From positions 1 through 17,096 of the forward strand of contig JASJBO010000188.1 in assembly GCA_030066475.1 (NCBI GenBank): a stretch of DNA of 17,096 nucleotides. The letters are read 5' to 3'. Of the stretch, positions 1 to 9,674 are shown one piece after another (within the stretch, counting starts at the first letter, position 1; each line of letters opens with the position of its first letter). Source of the DNA: Myxococcota bacterium (GTDB lineage: Bacteria > Myxococcota_A > UBA9160 > PR03). A program made the translations under genes and the position numbers. The notes below the pieces were generated by a model. It did no database searches and was not told the origin of the DNA. It worked only from the letters and a program-made list of their open reading frames with translations.

Positions 1-1076
<1,076 letters not shown>

Positions 1077-1097
<21 letters not shown>

Positions 1098-2117
1098 CGC
1101 CAGGAGCGCCGCACCGACGGCCAGCAGCGCGGCGCTGCCGGGCTCCGGGACGAAGCTCACCCGGAGCGGGTAGAGCGCCTGCCCGAAGGCGCCCGCGTCG
1201 TCGGCCACCAGCAGCAGGCTCCAGTCGCCGGCCTGCAGCCGTGGACCGAGCGAGACCCCCTCGAAGTTCGAGTACACGATCGGCGCCTCCCAGAGCAGTG
1301 TCTTGCCGAGGGGCACGAAGGGGTCGACGTCGAGGCTCGCGAGCGCGCTGGTGTCGGTGGCCTCGGTGAAGTCCACCTGGTAGAGGCGCGAGCGGAACGC
1401 CTGCGAGCTCAGGCTGCGCTCGAGCACCAGCAGCTCGCCGCTCGGCAGCACCAGCAGGTCGACCACGCCGCTGGTCTCGTTGCCGGCGGCGGGATCGTGG
1501 GGGATCGGGTCGGTGCGATAGGCCCACTGCCCGGCGGCGGCGAGGCCCGTGTCGAAGCGCTGGATGCGCACGAGCGTTCCGTCGGCGAAGCTCGAGACCG
1601 GCCCGTCGGGCGCGAGCGCCTCCTCGTTCGCGGTCCACAGCTCCCCCGTCACGGGGTCGCGAGCGAGCGACTCGAGGCTGCGGTTCGCGCGCGCCTGCGC
1701 GTAGAGGGCGGGTACCGCCACGGCGTCGGTCTGCTCGCCCGTGGCGGGATCGTGGGCGCGGATGGCCGGGCCGACCTCGTCTGTGACCCACACCTCGGCG
1801 CGCTCGGCGTCGTAGGCAACGCCTTCGAGGTCGACGCCGCCGGCCAGGGCGACCGGTGCTGCCACGAGCGCTCCCAGGACCGCGCCCGAGTCCGGGTCGA
1901 CCTCGATCGCGATGGGTGCGAGCTGGCCGCCGGAGTCGCTCACCGCCAGGTAGTCGTCGTCGCCCACGTGCGTCAGGCCCGAGAGCTCGCCGGGTCCGCC
2001 GGCGAAGGGGAAGGCGCCGAAGCCGGGGTCGGCGATCACGGCGGCGGCGGCGGGTCGCGCGGCGAGCGCAAGCTCGAGCGCGAAGGCGAGGCCGAGGAGC
2101 GCGCGGCGGTCCGTCAC
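1077..2117 (-). CDS. Secreted PEP-CTERM protein with esterase-like phytase domain
   Basis: Predicted exported protein of 346 residues. Residues 1-26 look like a signal peptide: an Arg pair near the start, then an Ala/Leu-rich core ending in an alanine run. Residues about 30-320 resemble the phytase-like esterase domain (PF13449 type), a beta-propeller-like fold: SGLTHVGDDDYLAVSDSGG near 46-64, LESLARDPVTGELW at 148-161, and NFEGVSLGP at 284-292. The C-terminus is a textbook PEP-CTERM tail: VPEPGS from 323, a hydrophobic stretch, then LRNRRR. Exosortase normally recognises such tails and anchors or releases the protein at the surface. The GTG start at 2117 overlaps the stop of the upstream TraB-like gene (GTGA), implying translational coupling. 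The open frame continues upstream, but through the TraB gene, so a longer protein is unlikely. Catalytic activity is not demonstrable from sequence; the domain name should not be read as proven phytase activity. Confidence 0.85.
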
Positions 2118-3295
2118 CGAACCGACTCCGAGGGCACGGCGACGGCCTCGCTCCCGAGCAGGGCCGCGAGCAGCGTGGCGTAGCGGACGATCGTGCGCCG
2201 CCGCGTCTCGATCCGCTCGAAGCCGCGCTGGAGGACCGAGCCCTCGAGCGCGCGCATGTGGATGGCGCCCCAGGGCACGACGACCCGTTCGTAGTCCTCG
2301 AGTGCGTCGTCGAGCTCGCCGACCAGGTGGCGGTCGCGGCGCGTGATCAGGTCCTCCCGGGCGGCGGCGAGCAGCGTCTCGGCGTCGCGCCGCGCGCCGA
2401 ACGCCTGAAGGCGGGAGAGCGCCTGGTCGAGGTCGGCGCTGTCGTAGACGCGTGCGGCCTCTCGGAGCACCTCGAGCGTCTCCGGGGAGAAGTCGCTCAG
2501 GTCGAGATCCGCGCGGCGGATGTCGGGGACCCGGCTCTCCGGGATCTCTCCGTGGCGCTCGGCGAGGTAGCGCCCCAGCGAGGGCTGCACCCCCAGGCCG
2601 AGCGCGTCCGAGAGGGGGGTGTAGCTGAGCCGCTCCGAGAGGCGTTCCTCGCGGTCGCCGATGCCCTCCTCGAGCACGACGGTGGACGTCGTCTCGAAGT
2701 CGCCGAAGATGTCCTCGTAGGCCGCGCGCTCGCCGATGTGGACCATGCCCACCAGCTCGACGGCGCGATCGGCGCGCCGGTAGCGGCGCGCCTCCACCTC
2801 GATGCGGTCGGCGCCGAAGCGCACGAAGCCGGCCGTGGCGCGCTCGAGCTGCGCCAGCGACCAGGCGATCCCCACGCCCGCAGCCAGCAGCGGGACGACG
2901 ACGGCACCGGTCAGGGCCACGGCGAGTGCGCGCGGCACCGCGTGGGGACGCGGCGGGAACGTGTCTCGACCGGCCCAGCACCGGTGGCCCGGGTCGTTCC
3001 GGCGCACGGTCGTGAAGCCGACCGCGGCGAGCGCGGCACCGAGCAGACCGCGGCACCAGTCGAAGGCCACGCCCTCGGGCCACCACAGCCACAGCGGGGG
3101 CGCACCGCCGGCCACCCAGCCGGTCGCCACGGCGAGCGGGAGGAACCAGCGGGCGGGCAGCCGGGCCGACGCCGCGAGCGTCGCCCACAGCAGGGCCGCC
3201 GCGATCAGGGCGGCGACGTCCAGCGCCGCCGGCAGTCCCCCGGTCGGCGCGCCCGCCCCGGCGGCGAGGCGGAAGCCGGCCCCGAGGGCCAGCAC
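2114..3295 (-). CDS. TraB/GumN-like protein with N-terminal membrane segments
   Basis: Predicted 393-residue membrane protein. The N-terminal third has about four hydrophobic segments (roughly residues 23-45, 50-68, 83-97 and 122-148). The rest resembles the TraB/PrgY/GumN family: ELVGMVHIGE (180-189) matches the family's G-x-x-H opening motif, VVLEEGI (206-212) supplies the conserved acidic residues, and PWGAIHMRALEG near the C-terminus matches the second G-x-x-H motif. The family has been linked to pheromone shutdown and proposed to be metal-dependent, but its biochemistry is poorly known. GTG at 3295 is the first standard start codon after the upstream phosphoesterase stop. A CTG at 3328 would overlap that stop (CTGA) and add 11 residues. 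Longer forms would overlap the phosphoesterase extensively. The 3' end overlaps the PEP-CTERM gene start by 4 bp. The start is uncertain; the family call is moderate to good. Confidence 0.72.
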   Translation of the reverse strand: MLALGAGFRLAAGAGAPTGGLPAALDVAALIAAALLWATLAASARLPARWFLPLAVATGWVAGGAPPLWLWWPEGVAFDWCRGLLGAALAAVGFTTVRRNDPGHRCWAGRDTFPPRPHAVPRALAVALTGAVVVPLLAAGVGIAWSLAQLERATAGFVRFGADRIEVEARRYRRADRAVELVGMVHIGERAAYEDIFGDFETTSTVVLEEGIGDREERLSERLSYTPLSDALGLGVQPSLGRYLAERHGEIPESRVPDIRRADLDLSDFSPETLEVLREAARVYDSADLDQALSRLQAFGARRDAETLLAAAREDLITRRDRHLVGELDDALEDYERVVVPWGAIHMRALEGSVLQRGFERIETRRRTIVRYATLLAALLGSEAVAVPSESVR

Positions 3296-3324
3296 GGCCA
3301 GGAAGGCGTTGGCGACCGCCGCGC

Positions 3325-3819
3325 TCAGAAGCGCAGCACCTCGGGCTCGAGGGCCGCGAGGTCCACCACGCCCACCGCGTTGTGCCCTCGCATGTGGCCC
3401 GCGCACTCGCCGGGGTTGAACACCAGCCGGCCGCTCGTGCGCTCGATCACGCGCAGGTGGGTGTGGCCGTGCAGCAGCAGCGCGTGGCCGTCGTCGGCGT
3501 GCGGCTCGGCGTCGCGCGGATCGTGCACCACCAGGATGCGGCGCGCGCTCCACTCGAGCTCGAGCGGCGGATCGGAGAGCGCGAAGCCGTGCCGCTGCGC
3601 CGCCGTCTCGAGCTGGTCGCGCAGCACGTCGTTGTTCCCGTACACCCCGTGCAGCGGCGCCCCGAGCCCCGCGAACACGTCGAGCGTGCGCGCCTCGGTG
3701 ATGTCGCCCGTGTGCACCACGCGCTCCACCCCCGCCGCATTGAACAGCTCCACGATCCGCCCGACGTTCCGGACGTGATCGTGCGTATCGCTGACGACGC
3801 CGATCCGCATACGGAGCAT
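3325..3819 (-). CDS. YfcE/MJ0936-type metallophosphoesterase
   Basis: Small calcineurin-like phosphoesterase of 164 residues, the usual size for the YfcE/MJ0936 group of cytoplasmic phosphodiesterases. All metal-binding motifs are visible: SDTHDH with D11 and H13, HTGDI with D39, GNND at 61-64, H99 in VVHDP, and GHTH at 118-121. Members hydrolyse phosphodiester model substrates and some cyclic nucleotides; the natural substrate here is unknown. Two in-frame ATGs (3819 and 3810) could start it. The first gives MLRMRIGVVSD and the second MRIGVVSD, which matches the family's short N-terminus; a purine-rich GGGAG lies about 12 nt upstream of the first. It sits 16 bp after the thiolase stop on the same strand and its stop is close to the TraB-like gene start, so it is probably co-transcribed with both. 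No link in function to the thiolase is evident. Confidence 0.88.
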   Translation of the reverse strand: MLRMRIGVVSDTHDHVRNVGRIVELFNAAGVERVVHTGDITEARTLDVFAGLGAPLHGVYGNNDVLRDQLETAAQRHGFALSDPPLELEWSARRILVVHDPRDAEPHADDGHALLLHGHTHLRVIERTSGRLVFNPGECAGHMRGHNAVGVVDLAALEPEVLRF

Positions 3820-3835
3820 ACGGAGCGGGGTCTCC

Positions 3836-4981
3836 CTAGTTGGCCTTTTCGAGGATGTGGATGCCGCAGGCGCTGCCGAGGCCGATGACGTGGGTCAGGC
3901 CGAGGCGGGCGCCTTCGACCTGGCGCTTGTCGGCCTCGCCGCGCAGGTGCGTCGACACCTCGTAGATGTTGGCGATGCCGGTGGCGCCGAGCGGGTGGCC
4001 CTTGGAGAGCAGGCCGCCCGAGACGTTCACCGGGACCCGGCCGCCGAGCGCCGTCTGGCCCTCGTCGATCAGCTTGCCGGCCTCGCCGTCGCCACACAGG
4101 CCGAGGTTCTCGTAGTGGAGGATCTCGGCGGTGGCGAAGCAGTCGTGCAGCTCGACCAGGTCGATGTCGTCCGGGCCGACCCCGGCCATCTCGTAGGCCG
4201 TCTTGGCTGCGGCCCGCGTACAGGTGTTGACGTCGGGCATGACCAGGTCGCGCTCCTGCCACGGATCGCTGGTCAGCGCCGAGGCCTTCACGCGCACCGC
4301 CCGGCTCATGCCGAGCTCCTTCGCCTTGCGCTCCGACGCCAGCACCGCCGCCGCCGAGCCGTCCACGTTCACCGAGCACATCAGCTTGGTGTTCGGGTAG
4401 GCGATCATCTCGGCGTTCATCACCGTCTCGAGCGGCGTCTCGATCTGGTACATCGCCTTCGGGTTGAGCGTCGAGTGGTGGTGGTTCTTGACCGACACCT
4501 TGGCGAACTGCTCGAAGCTGGTGCCGTACTTCTTGGCGTGCTCCATGCCCGCCTCGGCGAACACCGCCGGCATCAGGCCCGAGCCCAGCAGGCCCTCCTT
4601 GGGGATGCCCGAGCCGCCGCCGGCGCCGCCGAGCAGACCCTTGCCCATCTGCTCGACGCCGACCGCCAGCACCAGGTCGTAGACGCCGGCCTTCACCGCC
4701 ATCCAGGCCTCGCGGAAGGCGGTGGCGCCGGTCGCGCACGCGTTCGCGGTGTTCACCACCGGGATGCCGGTCTGGCCGATCTCCTGCAGGATGCGCTGCC
4801 CCACCATGGCGCCGGCCTGGTAGAGGTTGCCGCAGTAGAGCGCCTGCATGTCCTGGATCTTCAGGCCCGCGTCGTCGAGGGCCAGCAGCGCGGCCTCTGC
4901 GCCGATGTTGGGGACGGTCCGGTCCGGGAAGCGCCCGAACTTGATCATGTCCACGCCGAGGATGTAGACGTCTTCGCTCAT
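3836..4981 (-). CDS. SCP2-type thiolase (acetyl-CoA acetyltransferase family)
   Basis: Thiolase-fold enzyme of 381 residues, of the lipid-transfer/SCP2 thiolase subgroup that acts on acyl-CoA intermediates. Catalytic elements are intact: nucleophilic C82 in NACATG, the HDCF motif at 279-282, H329 in GHPLGATG, and C372 in GSACGIHIL. The HDCF loop and overall length distinguish it from classical FadA or PhaA thiolases, which carry a different (N-E-A-F) motif. ATG at 4981 is preceded by a GGGAGACC stretch. The DUF35/OB-fold gene ends 25 bp upstream on the same strand. That neighbour is a hallmark of this subgroup: known pairs form mixed complexes in steroid side-chain degradation (Ltp2-ChsH2 retro-aldol lyase) and in benzylsuccinate beta-oxidation (BbsAB). 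Thiolytic versus aldolytic activity cannot be told from sequence here, although two active-site cysteines favour a true thiolase. Confidence 0.93.
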   Translation of the reverse strand: MSEDVYILGVDMIKFGRFPDRTVPNIGAEAALLALDDAGLKIQDMQALYCGNLYQAGAMVGQRILQEIGQTGIPVVNTANACATGATAFREAWMAVKAGVYDLVLAVGVEQMGKGLLGGAGGGSGIPKEGLLGSGLMPAVFAEAGMEHAKKYGTSFEQFAKVSVKNHHHSTLNPKAMYQIETPLETVMNAEMIAYPNTKLMCSVNVDGSAAAVLASERKAKELGMSRAVRVKASALTSDPWQERDLVMPDVNTCTRAAAKTAYEMAGVGPDDIDLVELHDCFATAEILHYENLGLCGDGEAGKLIDEGQTALGGRVPVNVSGGLLSKGHPLGATGIANIYEVSTHLRGEADKRQVEGARLGLTHVIGLGSACGIHILEKAN

Positions 4982-5006
4982 CGAGGGTCTCCCTGGTCGC
5001 GCGCGC

Positions 5007-5438
5007 TCAGCCGCGCGGCTCGAAGAAGTACGAGAGATACGAGTTGCCCTCGCGGTCCTTGCGACCGAGGGCGTCCTTGTAGACCACGCGCACCGGCATG
5101 CCGAGCGCGATCTTCTCGGGGTCGGGATCGATGCCGATCAGGTTGCCCTTGACCGTGCCGCCGCCCTCGAGGTCGACGATCGCCGACACGTAGGGCGTGT
5201 CGATGCCGGGGAACGAGCGGTGCACGATGCTGTACACGTACAGCGAGCCATCGTTCGAGAGCCGGGTCGCCTCCATCTGATCCCGCGTGCCGCACTTCGA
5301 GCAGACCGAGCGCTCGCCCAGGAACATCGCGCCGCAGCTCTGGCAGCGGTGGCCCTCCAGATAGGGCTCGCCGTCGGCGGGAATCTTCAAATAGGGAACC
5401 GCCGGGAGCGGCCCAGCGGTCGCCGTTTCCTCAGACAT
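5007..5438 (-). CDS. DUF35 OB-fold protein with zinc ribbon
   Basis: Small 143-residue acyl-CoA-associated protein. The N-terminal part has a rubredoxin-like zinc ribbon with four cysteines (C32, C35, C46, C49) in CQSCG...CSKCG. The C-terminal half is an OB fold, with the typical SIVHRSFPG (about 70-78) and PYVSAIVDLEGG (about 82-93) segments. Such proteins are the usual partner of SCP2-type thiolases and stabilise them or complete the substrate-binding site. It is the first gene of the minus-strand run, followed after 25 bp by the thiolase. The ATG at 5438 is supported by AAAGGAAA about 9 nt upstream. The frame is open much farther upstream, but only as non-coding shadow of the divergent transporter gene. 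The family call is firm; the specific pathway is not known. Confidence 0.92.
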   Translation of the reverse strand: MSEETATAGPLPAVPYLKIPADGEPYLEGHRCQSCGAMFLGERSVCSKCGTRDQMEATRLSNDGSLYVYSIVHRSFPGIDTPYVSAIVDLEGGGTVKGNLIGIDPDPEKIALGMPVRVVYKDALGRKDREGNSYLSYFFEPRG

Positions 5439-5627
5439 TTCGGGGGTTTCCTTTGCAGGTTCTCGAGTTGATCCGAGAGTCGACTGGGTCCCAGGAGCAT
5501 GCCAGCGCCAAGGCCGCACTGCAAACGGACTGCCCGCTCGCGGCGAACCACGAGCCCCTTCGCCCGGCACGGCCCATCCCGACGGACCCCACCCCGGGTA
5601 CCCTACGGCCCGCTGCCGGGGGGATGA
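5439..5627. promoter_or_regulatory. Divergent intergenic control region with two dyads
   Basis: This 189-bp gap separates the minus-strand DUF35/thiolase run from the plus-strand sugar-transporter operon, so it should hold both promoters. Two dyads are visible: arms TCTCG and CGAGA separated by 8 bp (5461-5478), and the 11-bp palindrome CTGGGTCCCAG (5484-5494). A -10-like TACCCT lies at 5599-5604, 23 nt before the transporter GTG start. I see no convincing -35 box. Operator function of the dyads is speculation; short dyads are common by chance in GC-rich DNA. Confidence 0.35.
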
Positions 5628-6653
5628 GTGCGCATCGTCATGGGGATCCTGGTCGCGCTGGCGGCATCGCCGGCTCCCGCCGGCGAGCTGCTGGTCGGCG
5701 TGTCCTGGTCGAACTTCCAGGAGGAGCGCTGGAAGACCGACGAGCGCGCATTGCGCAGCGAGCTCGAGGCGCTCGGCGCGCGCTACCTGGCCGCCGACGC
5801 CCAGAGCTCGACCGAGAAGCAGCTCGCGGACGTCGAGAGCCTGCTCGCGCGCGGCGCCGAGGTGCTGGTGATCGTGGCGCACGACGCGGAGGCGCTGGTC
5901 CCCGCCGTCGTGCAGGCCGCCGCCGAGGGCGTGCCGGTGATCGCCTACGACCGCCTGATCGAGCGGTCCGGCGTGTTCTACCTGTCGTTCGACAACCGCG
6001 AGGTGGGCCGCCTGCAGGCGCGCGAGCTGCTGCGGGTGCGCGACCGCGGGCGCTTCGCCTTCATCAAGGGCGCGCCCACCGATCCCAACAGCGACTTCGT
6101 GCACGGCGGCCAGCTCGACGTGCTGCGCCCCGCGATCGCGGCGGGGCGCATCGAGGTGGTCGGCGACCAGTACGTCGAGGGCTGGCTGCCCGACGTGGCC
6201 CAGCGCACCATGGAGCAGATTCTCACCGCCAACCGGAACCGCGTGGACGTGGTGGTGTGCTCCAACGACGCGATGGCGGGCGGAGTGATCGCGGCGCTCG
6301 CCGAGCAGGGCCTGACGGGCGTTCCCGTCTCGGGGCAGGACGGCGACCACGCGGCGCTCAACCGCGTGGCGCGCGGGCTCCAGACCGTCAGCGTCTGGAA
6401 GGACGCGCGCGCGCTCGGGCGGGCCGCGGCGCGCGTCGCTGTGGCGCTGGGCCGCGGCGCCGAGCCCGCCTCTCTCGAGGGCGCGCGGCGCTACGACGCG
6501 GGACCGCGGCAGGTTCCCGTCGACGCCATCCTGCTGGCTCCGCAGCCGATCACCCGCGCCAACCTCGCGACGGTGGTCGCGGCGGGCTGGATCGAGCGCG
6601 ACGCGCTGTGTCGCGGCGTGGAGCCCGACGACGCTCCGGATGCCTGTCGCTGA
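5628..6653 (+). CDS. Sugar ABC transporter substrate-binding protein, XylF-like
   Basis: Periplasmic sugar-binding protein of 341 residues, the normal length for the family. Residues 1-19 are a short signal peptide (hydrophobic core, cleavage probably after the PAPAG segment). The mature protein opens with [10 protein letters not shown], then QEERWKTDE at 31-39, closely resembling xylose-binding protein XylF. Ligand-contact-type motifs [14 protein letters not shown] and GQDGDHAAL follow across the two lobes of a type I periplasmic-binding fold. The GTG at 5628 is preceded by a G-rich run; an ATG at 5640 would shorten the signal peptide and is less likely. The gene overlaps the permease by 14 bp, so it is the first gene of a transport operon. 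Xylose is the best guess from similarity, but no xylose isomerase or kinase gene is in the window, so another pentose, a ketose or a polyol is possible. Confidence 0.88.
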   Translation: MRIVMGILVALAASPAPAGELLVGVSWSNFQEERWKTDERALRSELEALGARYLAADAQSSTEKQLADVESLLARGAEVLVIVAHDAEALVPAVVQAAAEGVPVIAYDRLIERSGVFYLSFDNREVGRLQARELLRVRDRGRFAFIKGAPTDPNSDFVHGGQLDVLRPAIAAGRIEVVGDQYVEGWLPDVAQRTMEQILTANRNRVDVVVCSNDAMAGGVIAALAEQGLTGVPVSGQDGDHAALNRVARGLQTVSVWKDARALGRAAARVAVALGRGAEPASLEGARRYDAGPRQVPVDAILLAPQPITRANLATVVAAGWIERDALCRGVEPDDAPDACR

Positions 6654-7821
6654 CGGCCTGCGCGCTGCGCAGCTCGACGGGCGCCTGCTCGGCATGCTCG
6701 GCGCGCTCGCCGCGATCTGGCTGACGCTGCACGCCGCCACCGACGGCGTCTTCCTCACGCCGCGCAACCTCTACAACCTCGCGGTTCAGAGCAGCGTGGT
6801 CGCAGTGATGGCGGCCGGCATGGTGCTGGTGATCGTGTCGCGCCACATCGACCTCTCGGTGGGCTCGGTGCTGGGCTTCGTCGGCATGGCGATGGCGTGG
6901 CTCCAGGCCGAGGCGCTGGCGGGGGCGGCCTGGAGCGCGCCGCTCGCGCTCGGGGCGGGGCTCGCGCTGGGCGCCGCGATCGGCGCCTGGAACGGCTTCT
7001 GGGTGGCGTACCGCGGGCTGCCGGCCTTCGTCGTGACCCTGGCCGGGCTGCTGATGTTCCGCGGCGCGGCCTACCTCGTGACCGACGGACGCACGGTCTC
7101 GCCGCTCGCGCCGACCTGGCAGCTCCTGGGCGCCGGCTCGATCGGCGCGCGCTGGAGCTGGGTGCTGGGTGCGGGCGCCGTGGCGGTGCGGATCGCGCTG
7201 GCCCTGCGCTCGCGCGCGGTGCGCCGGGCGCACGACATCCCGGTGCGCCCGCTCGCCCTGGAGTGGCCGTTGCTGGCGCTCCAGGCCGCCGGCATCCTGG
7301 GCTTCGTCGCGATCGTCAACGCCTACACCTGGCCGCGCAGCGACGTGGCGCGCGGCATCCCGGTGCCGGTCCTGATCGCGGTCGGCGTCACGGTGGTGGT
7401 CGCCGCGCTGGCGCGCGTGACCCGCTTCGGGCGCGCCGTGCTCGCGATGGGGGGCGACCCCGAGGCCGCGAAGCTGGCCGGCATCGACACCCGGCGCGTC
7501 GCGCTCGGGGTCTTCGTCCTGATGGGCGCGCTCGCCGCCGTGGCGGCCGTCATCACCACGGCGCGGCTGGGCGCCGGCACCAGCTCGATGGGCACGCTCG
7601 CCGAGCTGTCGGTGATCGCCGCCGCCGTGCTCGGCGGCACGTCGCTGGCGGGCGGCGCCGGCAGCGTCGGCGGGGCGGTGCTGGGCGCCGTCATCATGCA
7701 GAGCCTCGAGAACGGGATGCTGCTGCTGGGCGTCTCGAGCCCGGTGCGCCAGATCGCGATCGGGCTGGTGCTGATCGCGGCGATCCAGGTCGACACGCTC
7801 CACCGGCGGAGGCGGCGATGA
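6640..7821 (+). CDS. Sugar ABC transporter permease, XylH-like
   Basis: Inner-membrane permease of 393 residues from the branched/monosaccharide ABC family, with roughly ten hydrophobic segments. Family motifs include [10 protein letters not shown] (68-77), [17 protein letters not shown] in the first half, the cytoplasmic coupling-helix segment [13 protein letters not shown] (271-283), and [18 protein letters not shown] near the C-terminus. Length and a long central loop (about 190-215) fit XylH rather than the shorter RbsC permeases. The ATG at 6640 lies 14 bp inside the binding-protein gene, and the stop overlaps the ATPase start by 4 bp (ATGA), indicating translational coupling along the operon. 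Presumably it works as a dimer with the ATPase to import the sugar delivered by the binding protein. Confidence 0.9.
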   Translation: MPVADGLRAAQLDGRLLGMLGALAAIWLTLHAATDGVFLTPRNLYNLAVQSSVVAVMAAGMVLVIVSRHIDLSVGSVLGFVGMAMAWLQAEALAGAAWSAPLALGAGLALGAAIGAWNGFWVAYRGLPAFVVTLAGLLMFRGAAYLVTDGRTVSPLAPTWQLLGAGSIGARWSWVLGAGAVAVRIALALRSRAVRRAHDIPVRPLALEWPLLALQAAGILGFVAIVNAYTWPRSDVARGIPVPVLIAVGVTVVVAALARVTRFGRAVLAMGGDPEAAKLAGIDTRRVALGVFVLMGALAAVAAVITTARLGAGTSSMGTLAELSVIAAAVLGGTSLAGGAGSVGGAVLGAVIMQSLENGMLLLGVSSPVRQIAIGLVLIAAIQVDTLHRRRRR

Positions 7822-8561
7822 GCGCGCCGCTGGTGGCCCTGCGCGGCGTGTCCAAGCAGTTCGGCGGCCTCCGCGCCGTGGACGACGTGAGCCTCGAGCT
7901 GGACGCGGGCGAGGTGCTGGGACTGGTCGGTCACAATGGCGCCGGCAAGTCGACGCTGATGAAGGCGCTCTCGGGCGCCGAGCCGCCGGATGCGGGCGAG
8001 ATCCGCGTGGCCGGCGAGCGGGTCGCGATCCGCACGCCGCGCGACGCGCGGCGGCTCGGCATCGAGATGATCTACCAGACGCTCGCGCTCGCCGAGAACC
8101 TCGACGCCGTGGCCAATTTGTTCCTGGGCCGCGAGCGGCTGACGCGCTGGCGCACGCTCGACGAGGAGGCGATGGAGCGCGACGCCCGCGACGTGATCGG
8201 GCGGCTCGCCCCGCGCTTTCCCAGCGTGCGCGTGCCGGTGCGCCAGCTCTCGGGCGGCGAGCGGCAGGCCGTCGCCATCGCCCGGGCGGTCCACTTCCGG
8301 GCGCGCGTGCTGATCATGGACGAGCCGACCGCGGCGCTCGGGCCCGAGGAGACGGGGCAGGTCGCGGCGCTGATCCGGCGGCTGAAGGAGCAGGGCCTCG
8401 GCATCCTGCTGGTGAGTCACGACCTGCACGACGTATTCGAGCTGTCCGACCGGATCGCCGTGCTGCGCGGCGGGCGGCTCGTCGGCGTCTGCCGGACGGC
8501 CGAGGTGACGACCGAGCAGGTGCTGGGCATGATCATCGCCGGGCGTGCGCCCCCGGGCTGA
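7818..8561 (+). CDS. Sugar ABC transporter ATPase, single-domain (half-size)
   Basis: ATP-binding subunit of the importer, 247 residues. Motifs in order: Walker [10 protein letters not shown] (38-46), Q-loop Q87, signature LSGGE (144-148), Walker B VLIMDEP (164-170) and H-loop H201 in LVSHD. It contains one ABC domain, whereas E. coli XylG and RbsA carry two in tandem (about 500 residues); it is therefore like the FrcA type and should act as a homodimer. There is no sign of frameshift or truncation: the protein ends normally after the second helical region with an LGMIIAG tail, and the following 60 bp lead to another gene. ATG at 7818 overlaps the permease stop by 4 bp. An upstream extension of the frame is antisense-free shadow of the permease and was not used. 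Confidence 0.92.
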   Translation: MSAPLVALRGVSKQFGGLRAVDDVSLELDAGEVLGLVGHNGAGKSTLMKALSGAEPPDAGEIRVAGERVAIRTPRDARRLGIEMIYQTLALAENLDAVANLFLGRERLTRWRTLDEEAMERDARDVIGRLAPRFPSVRVPVRQLSGGERQAVAIARAVHFRARVLIMDEPTAALGPEETGQVAALIRRLKEQGLGILLVSHDLHDVFELSDRIAVLRGGRLVGVCRTAEVTTEQVLGMIIAGRAPPG

Positions 8562-8621
8562 CGGCGGGCGTGCCGGGCGCCGCGCTCGACCGGCGGCCCG
8601 CGTCGGTGCTACCAAGCTCGC

Positions 8622-9674
8622 GTGAACCACGCGCTCGTCTACCACGGTCCCGGCGATGTCCGCTACGAATCGACTCCCGATCCCAAGCCGCCCGACACAC
8701 GGAGTGCGGTGCTGAGGGTGGAGCGCGCCGCGATCTGCGGCTCCGACCTGCACCTGCTCCACGGCGCGCTGCCCGTCGAGCGCCCCGGCTTCGCGATCGG
8801 CCACGAGTTCGTGGGCGAGGTGGTCGAGGTGGGCAGCGCCGTGCGCGACTTCGCCGTCGGCGACCGCGTGCTCACCTCGGGCGTGATCGGCTGCGGGCAG
8901 TGCGCGGAGTGCGTCTCGGGCCATCCGGTGCGCTGCGAGCAGTCGCTGGTGCGGGTGTTCGGCACGACGCCGCACCTGCCCGGCGGCCAGGCGCAGGCGG
9001 TGGCCGTGCCGGCGGCCGACCACGCGTTCCGCCGCATTCCCGACGGCGTGTCGGTGGAGCAGGCCGTGCTGCTCACCGACATCCTGCCCACCGGCTACTT
9101 CGGCGCCTGCAACGCCGAGATCCGACCGGGTCTCGACGTGGCCCTGATCGGGCTCGGCCCCGTCGGCCTGTGCGCGCTCGAGTGCGCCAAGCTGTTCGGC
9201 CCGGCCCGGGTGTTCGCGATCGACCGCGTGCCCGAGCGCCTCGCCGTCGCGGCCGCCCACGGCGCGATTCCGGTGGACGCGGCGCAGGTCGATCCCGTCG
9301 CCGCGGTGCGCGAGGCCACGGGCGGGCTCGGCCCCGACGCGGTGATCGAGGCCGTCGGGTCCGACGTTACGATCCGGAGCGCGCTCGAGCTGGTGCGCTC
9401 CGGGGGCGTCGTCTCGGTGGTCGGCGTCAATGCGAGCGACGCCTTCCCGTTCCCGATGATCCTGGCGCTCATGAAGGACCTGACCTTCCGCATCGGGCTG
9501 GTGCCCGTGCAGCGCCAGTGGCCGGCGCTGATCCCGCTGCTCCAGTCGGGGCGCCTGACGCCGGAGACCGTGTTCACCCACCGGATGCCGCTGTCGCGGG
9601 GCGCGGAGGCCTACGAGCTGTTCGACGAGCGCCGCGACGGCGTGGTCAAGGTGCTGCTCGATCCTGCGGAGTAG
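8622..9674 (+). CDS. Zinc-dependent alcohol/polyol dehydrogenase (MDR family)
   Basis: Medium-chain dehydrogenase of 350 residues. Catalytic zinc ligands C39 and H61-E62 (GHEF) and structural zinc ligands C91, C94, C97 and C105 are present. The Rossmann nucleotide-binding motif GLGPVG is at 177-182, with D201 at the end of the second strand, which favours NAD over NADP. The segment LTDILPTGYFGA (151-162) is typical of glutathione-independent formaldehyde/threonine/sorbitol-dehydrogenase relatives. The GTG start lies 60 bp after the ATPase stop on the same strand, so the gene may be co-transcribed with the sugar transporter and oxidise a polyol or alcohol derived from the imported sugar; this is inferred from position only. 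Three 19-bp tandem repeats begin at its last base. Family is firm, substrate open. Confidence 0.9.
   Translation: MNHALVYHGPGDVRYESTPDPKPPDTRSAVLRVERAAICGSDLHLLHGALPVERPGFAIGHEFVGEVVEVGSAVRDFAVGDRVLTSGVIGCGQCAECVSGHPVRCEQSLVRVFGTTPHLPGGQAQAVAVPAADHAFRRIPDGVSVEQAVLLTDILPTGYFGACNAEIRPGLDVALIGLGPVGLCALECAKLFGPARVFAIDRVPERLAVAAAHGAIPVDAAQVDPVAAVREATGGLGPDAVIEAVGSDVTIRSALELVRSGGVVSVVGVNASDAFPFPMILALMKDLTFRIGLVPVQRQWPALIPLLQSGRLTPETVFTHRMPLSRGAEAYELFDERRDGVVKVLLDPAE

Noticed and set aside
1856..3778. 640-residue plus-strand open frame across the TraB and phosphoesterase genes
   Set aside because: The plus-strand product is Arg/Gly/Ala-rich with no motif, whereas the minus strand shows clear catalytic motifs for the real genes.
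7818..8561. Truncated pseudogene of a two-domain XylG ATPase
   Set aside because: All ABC motifs are intact, the C-terminus is natural, and no second-domain remnant follows, so it is a genuine single-domain subunit.
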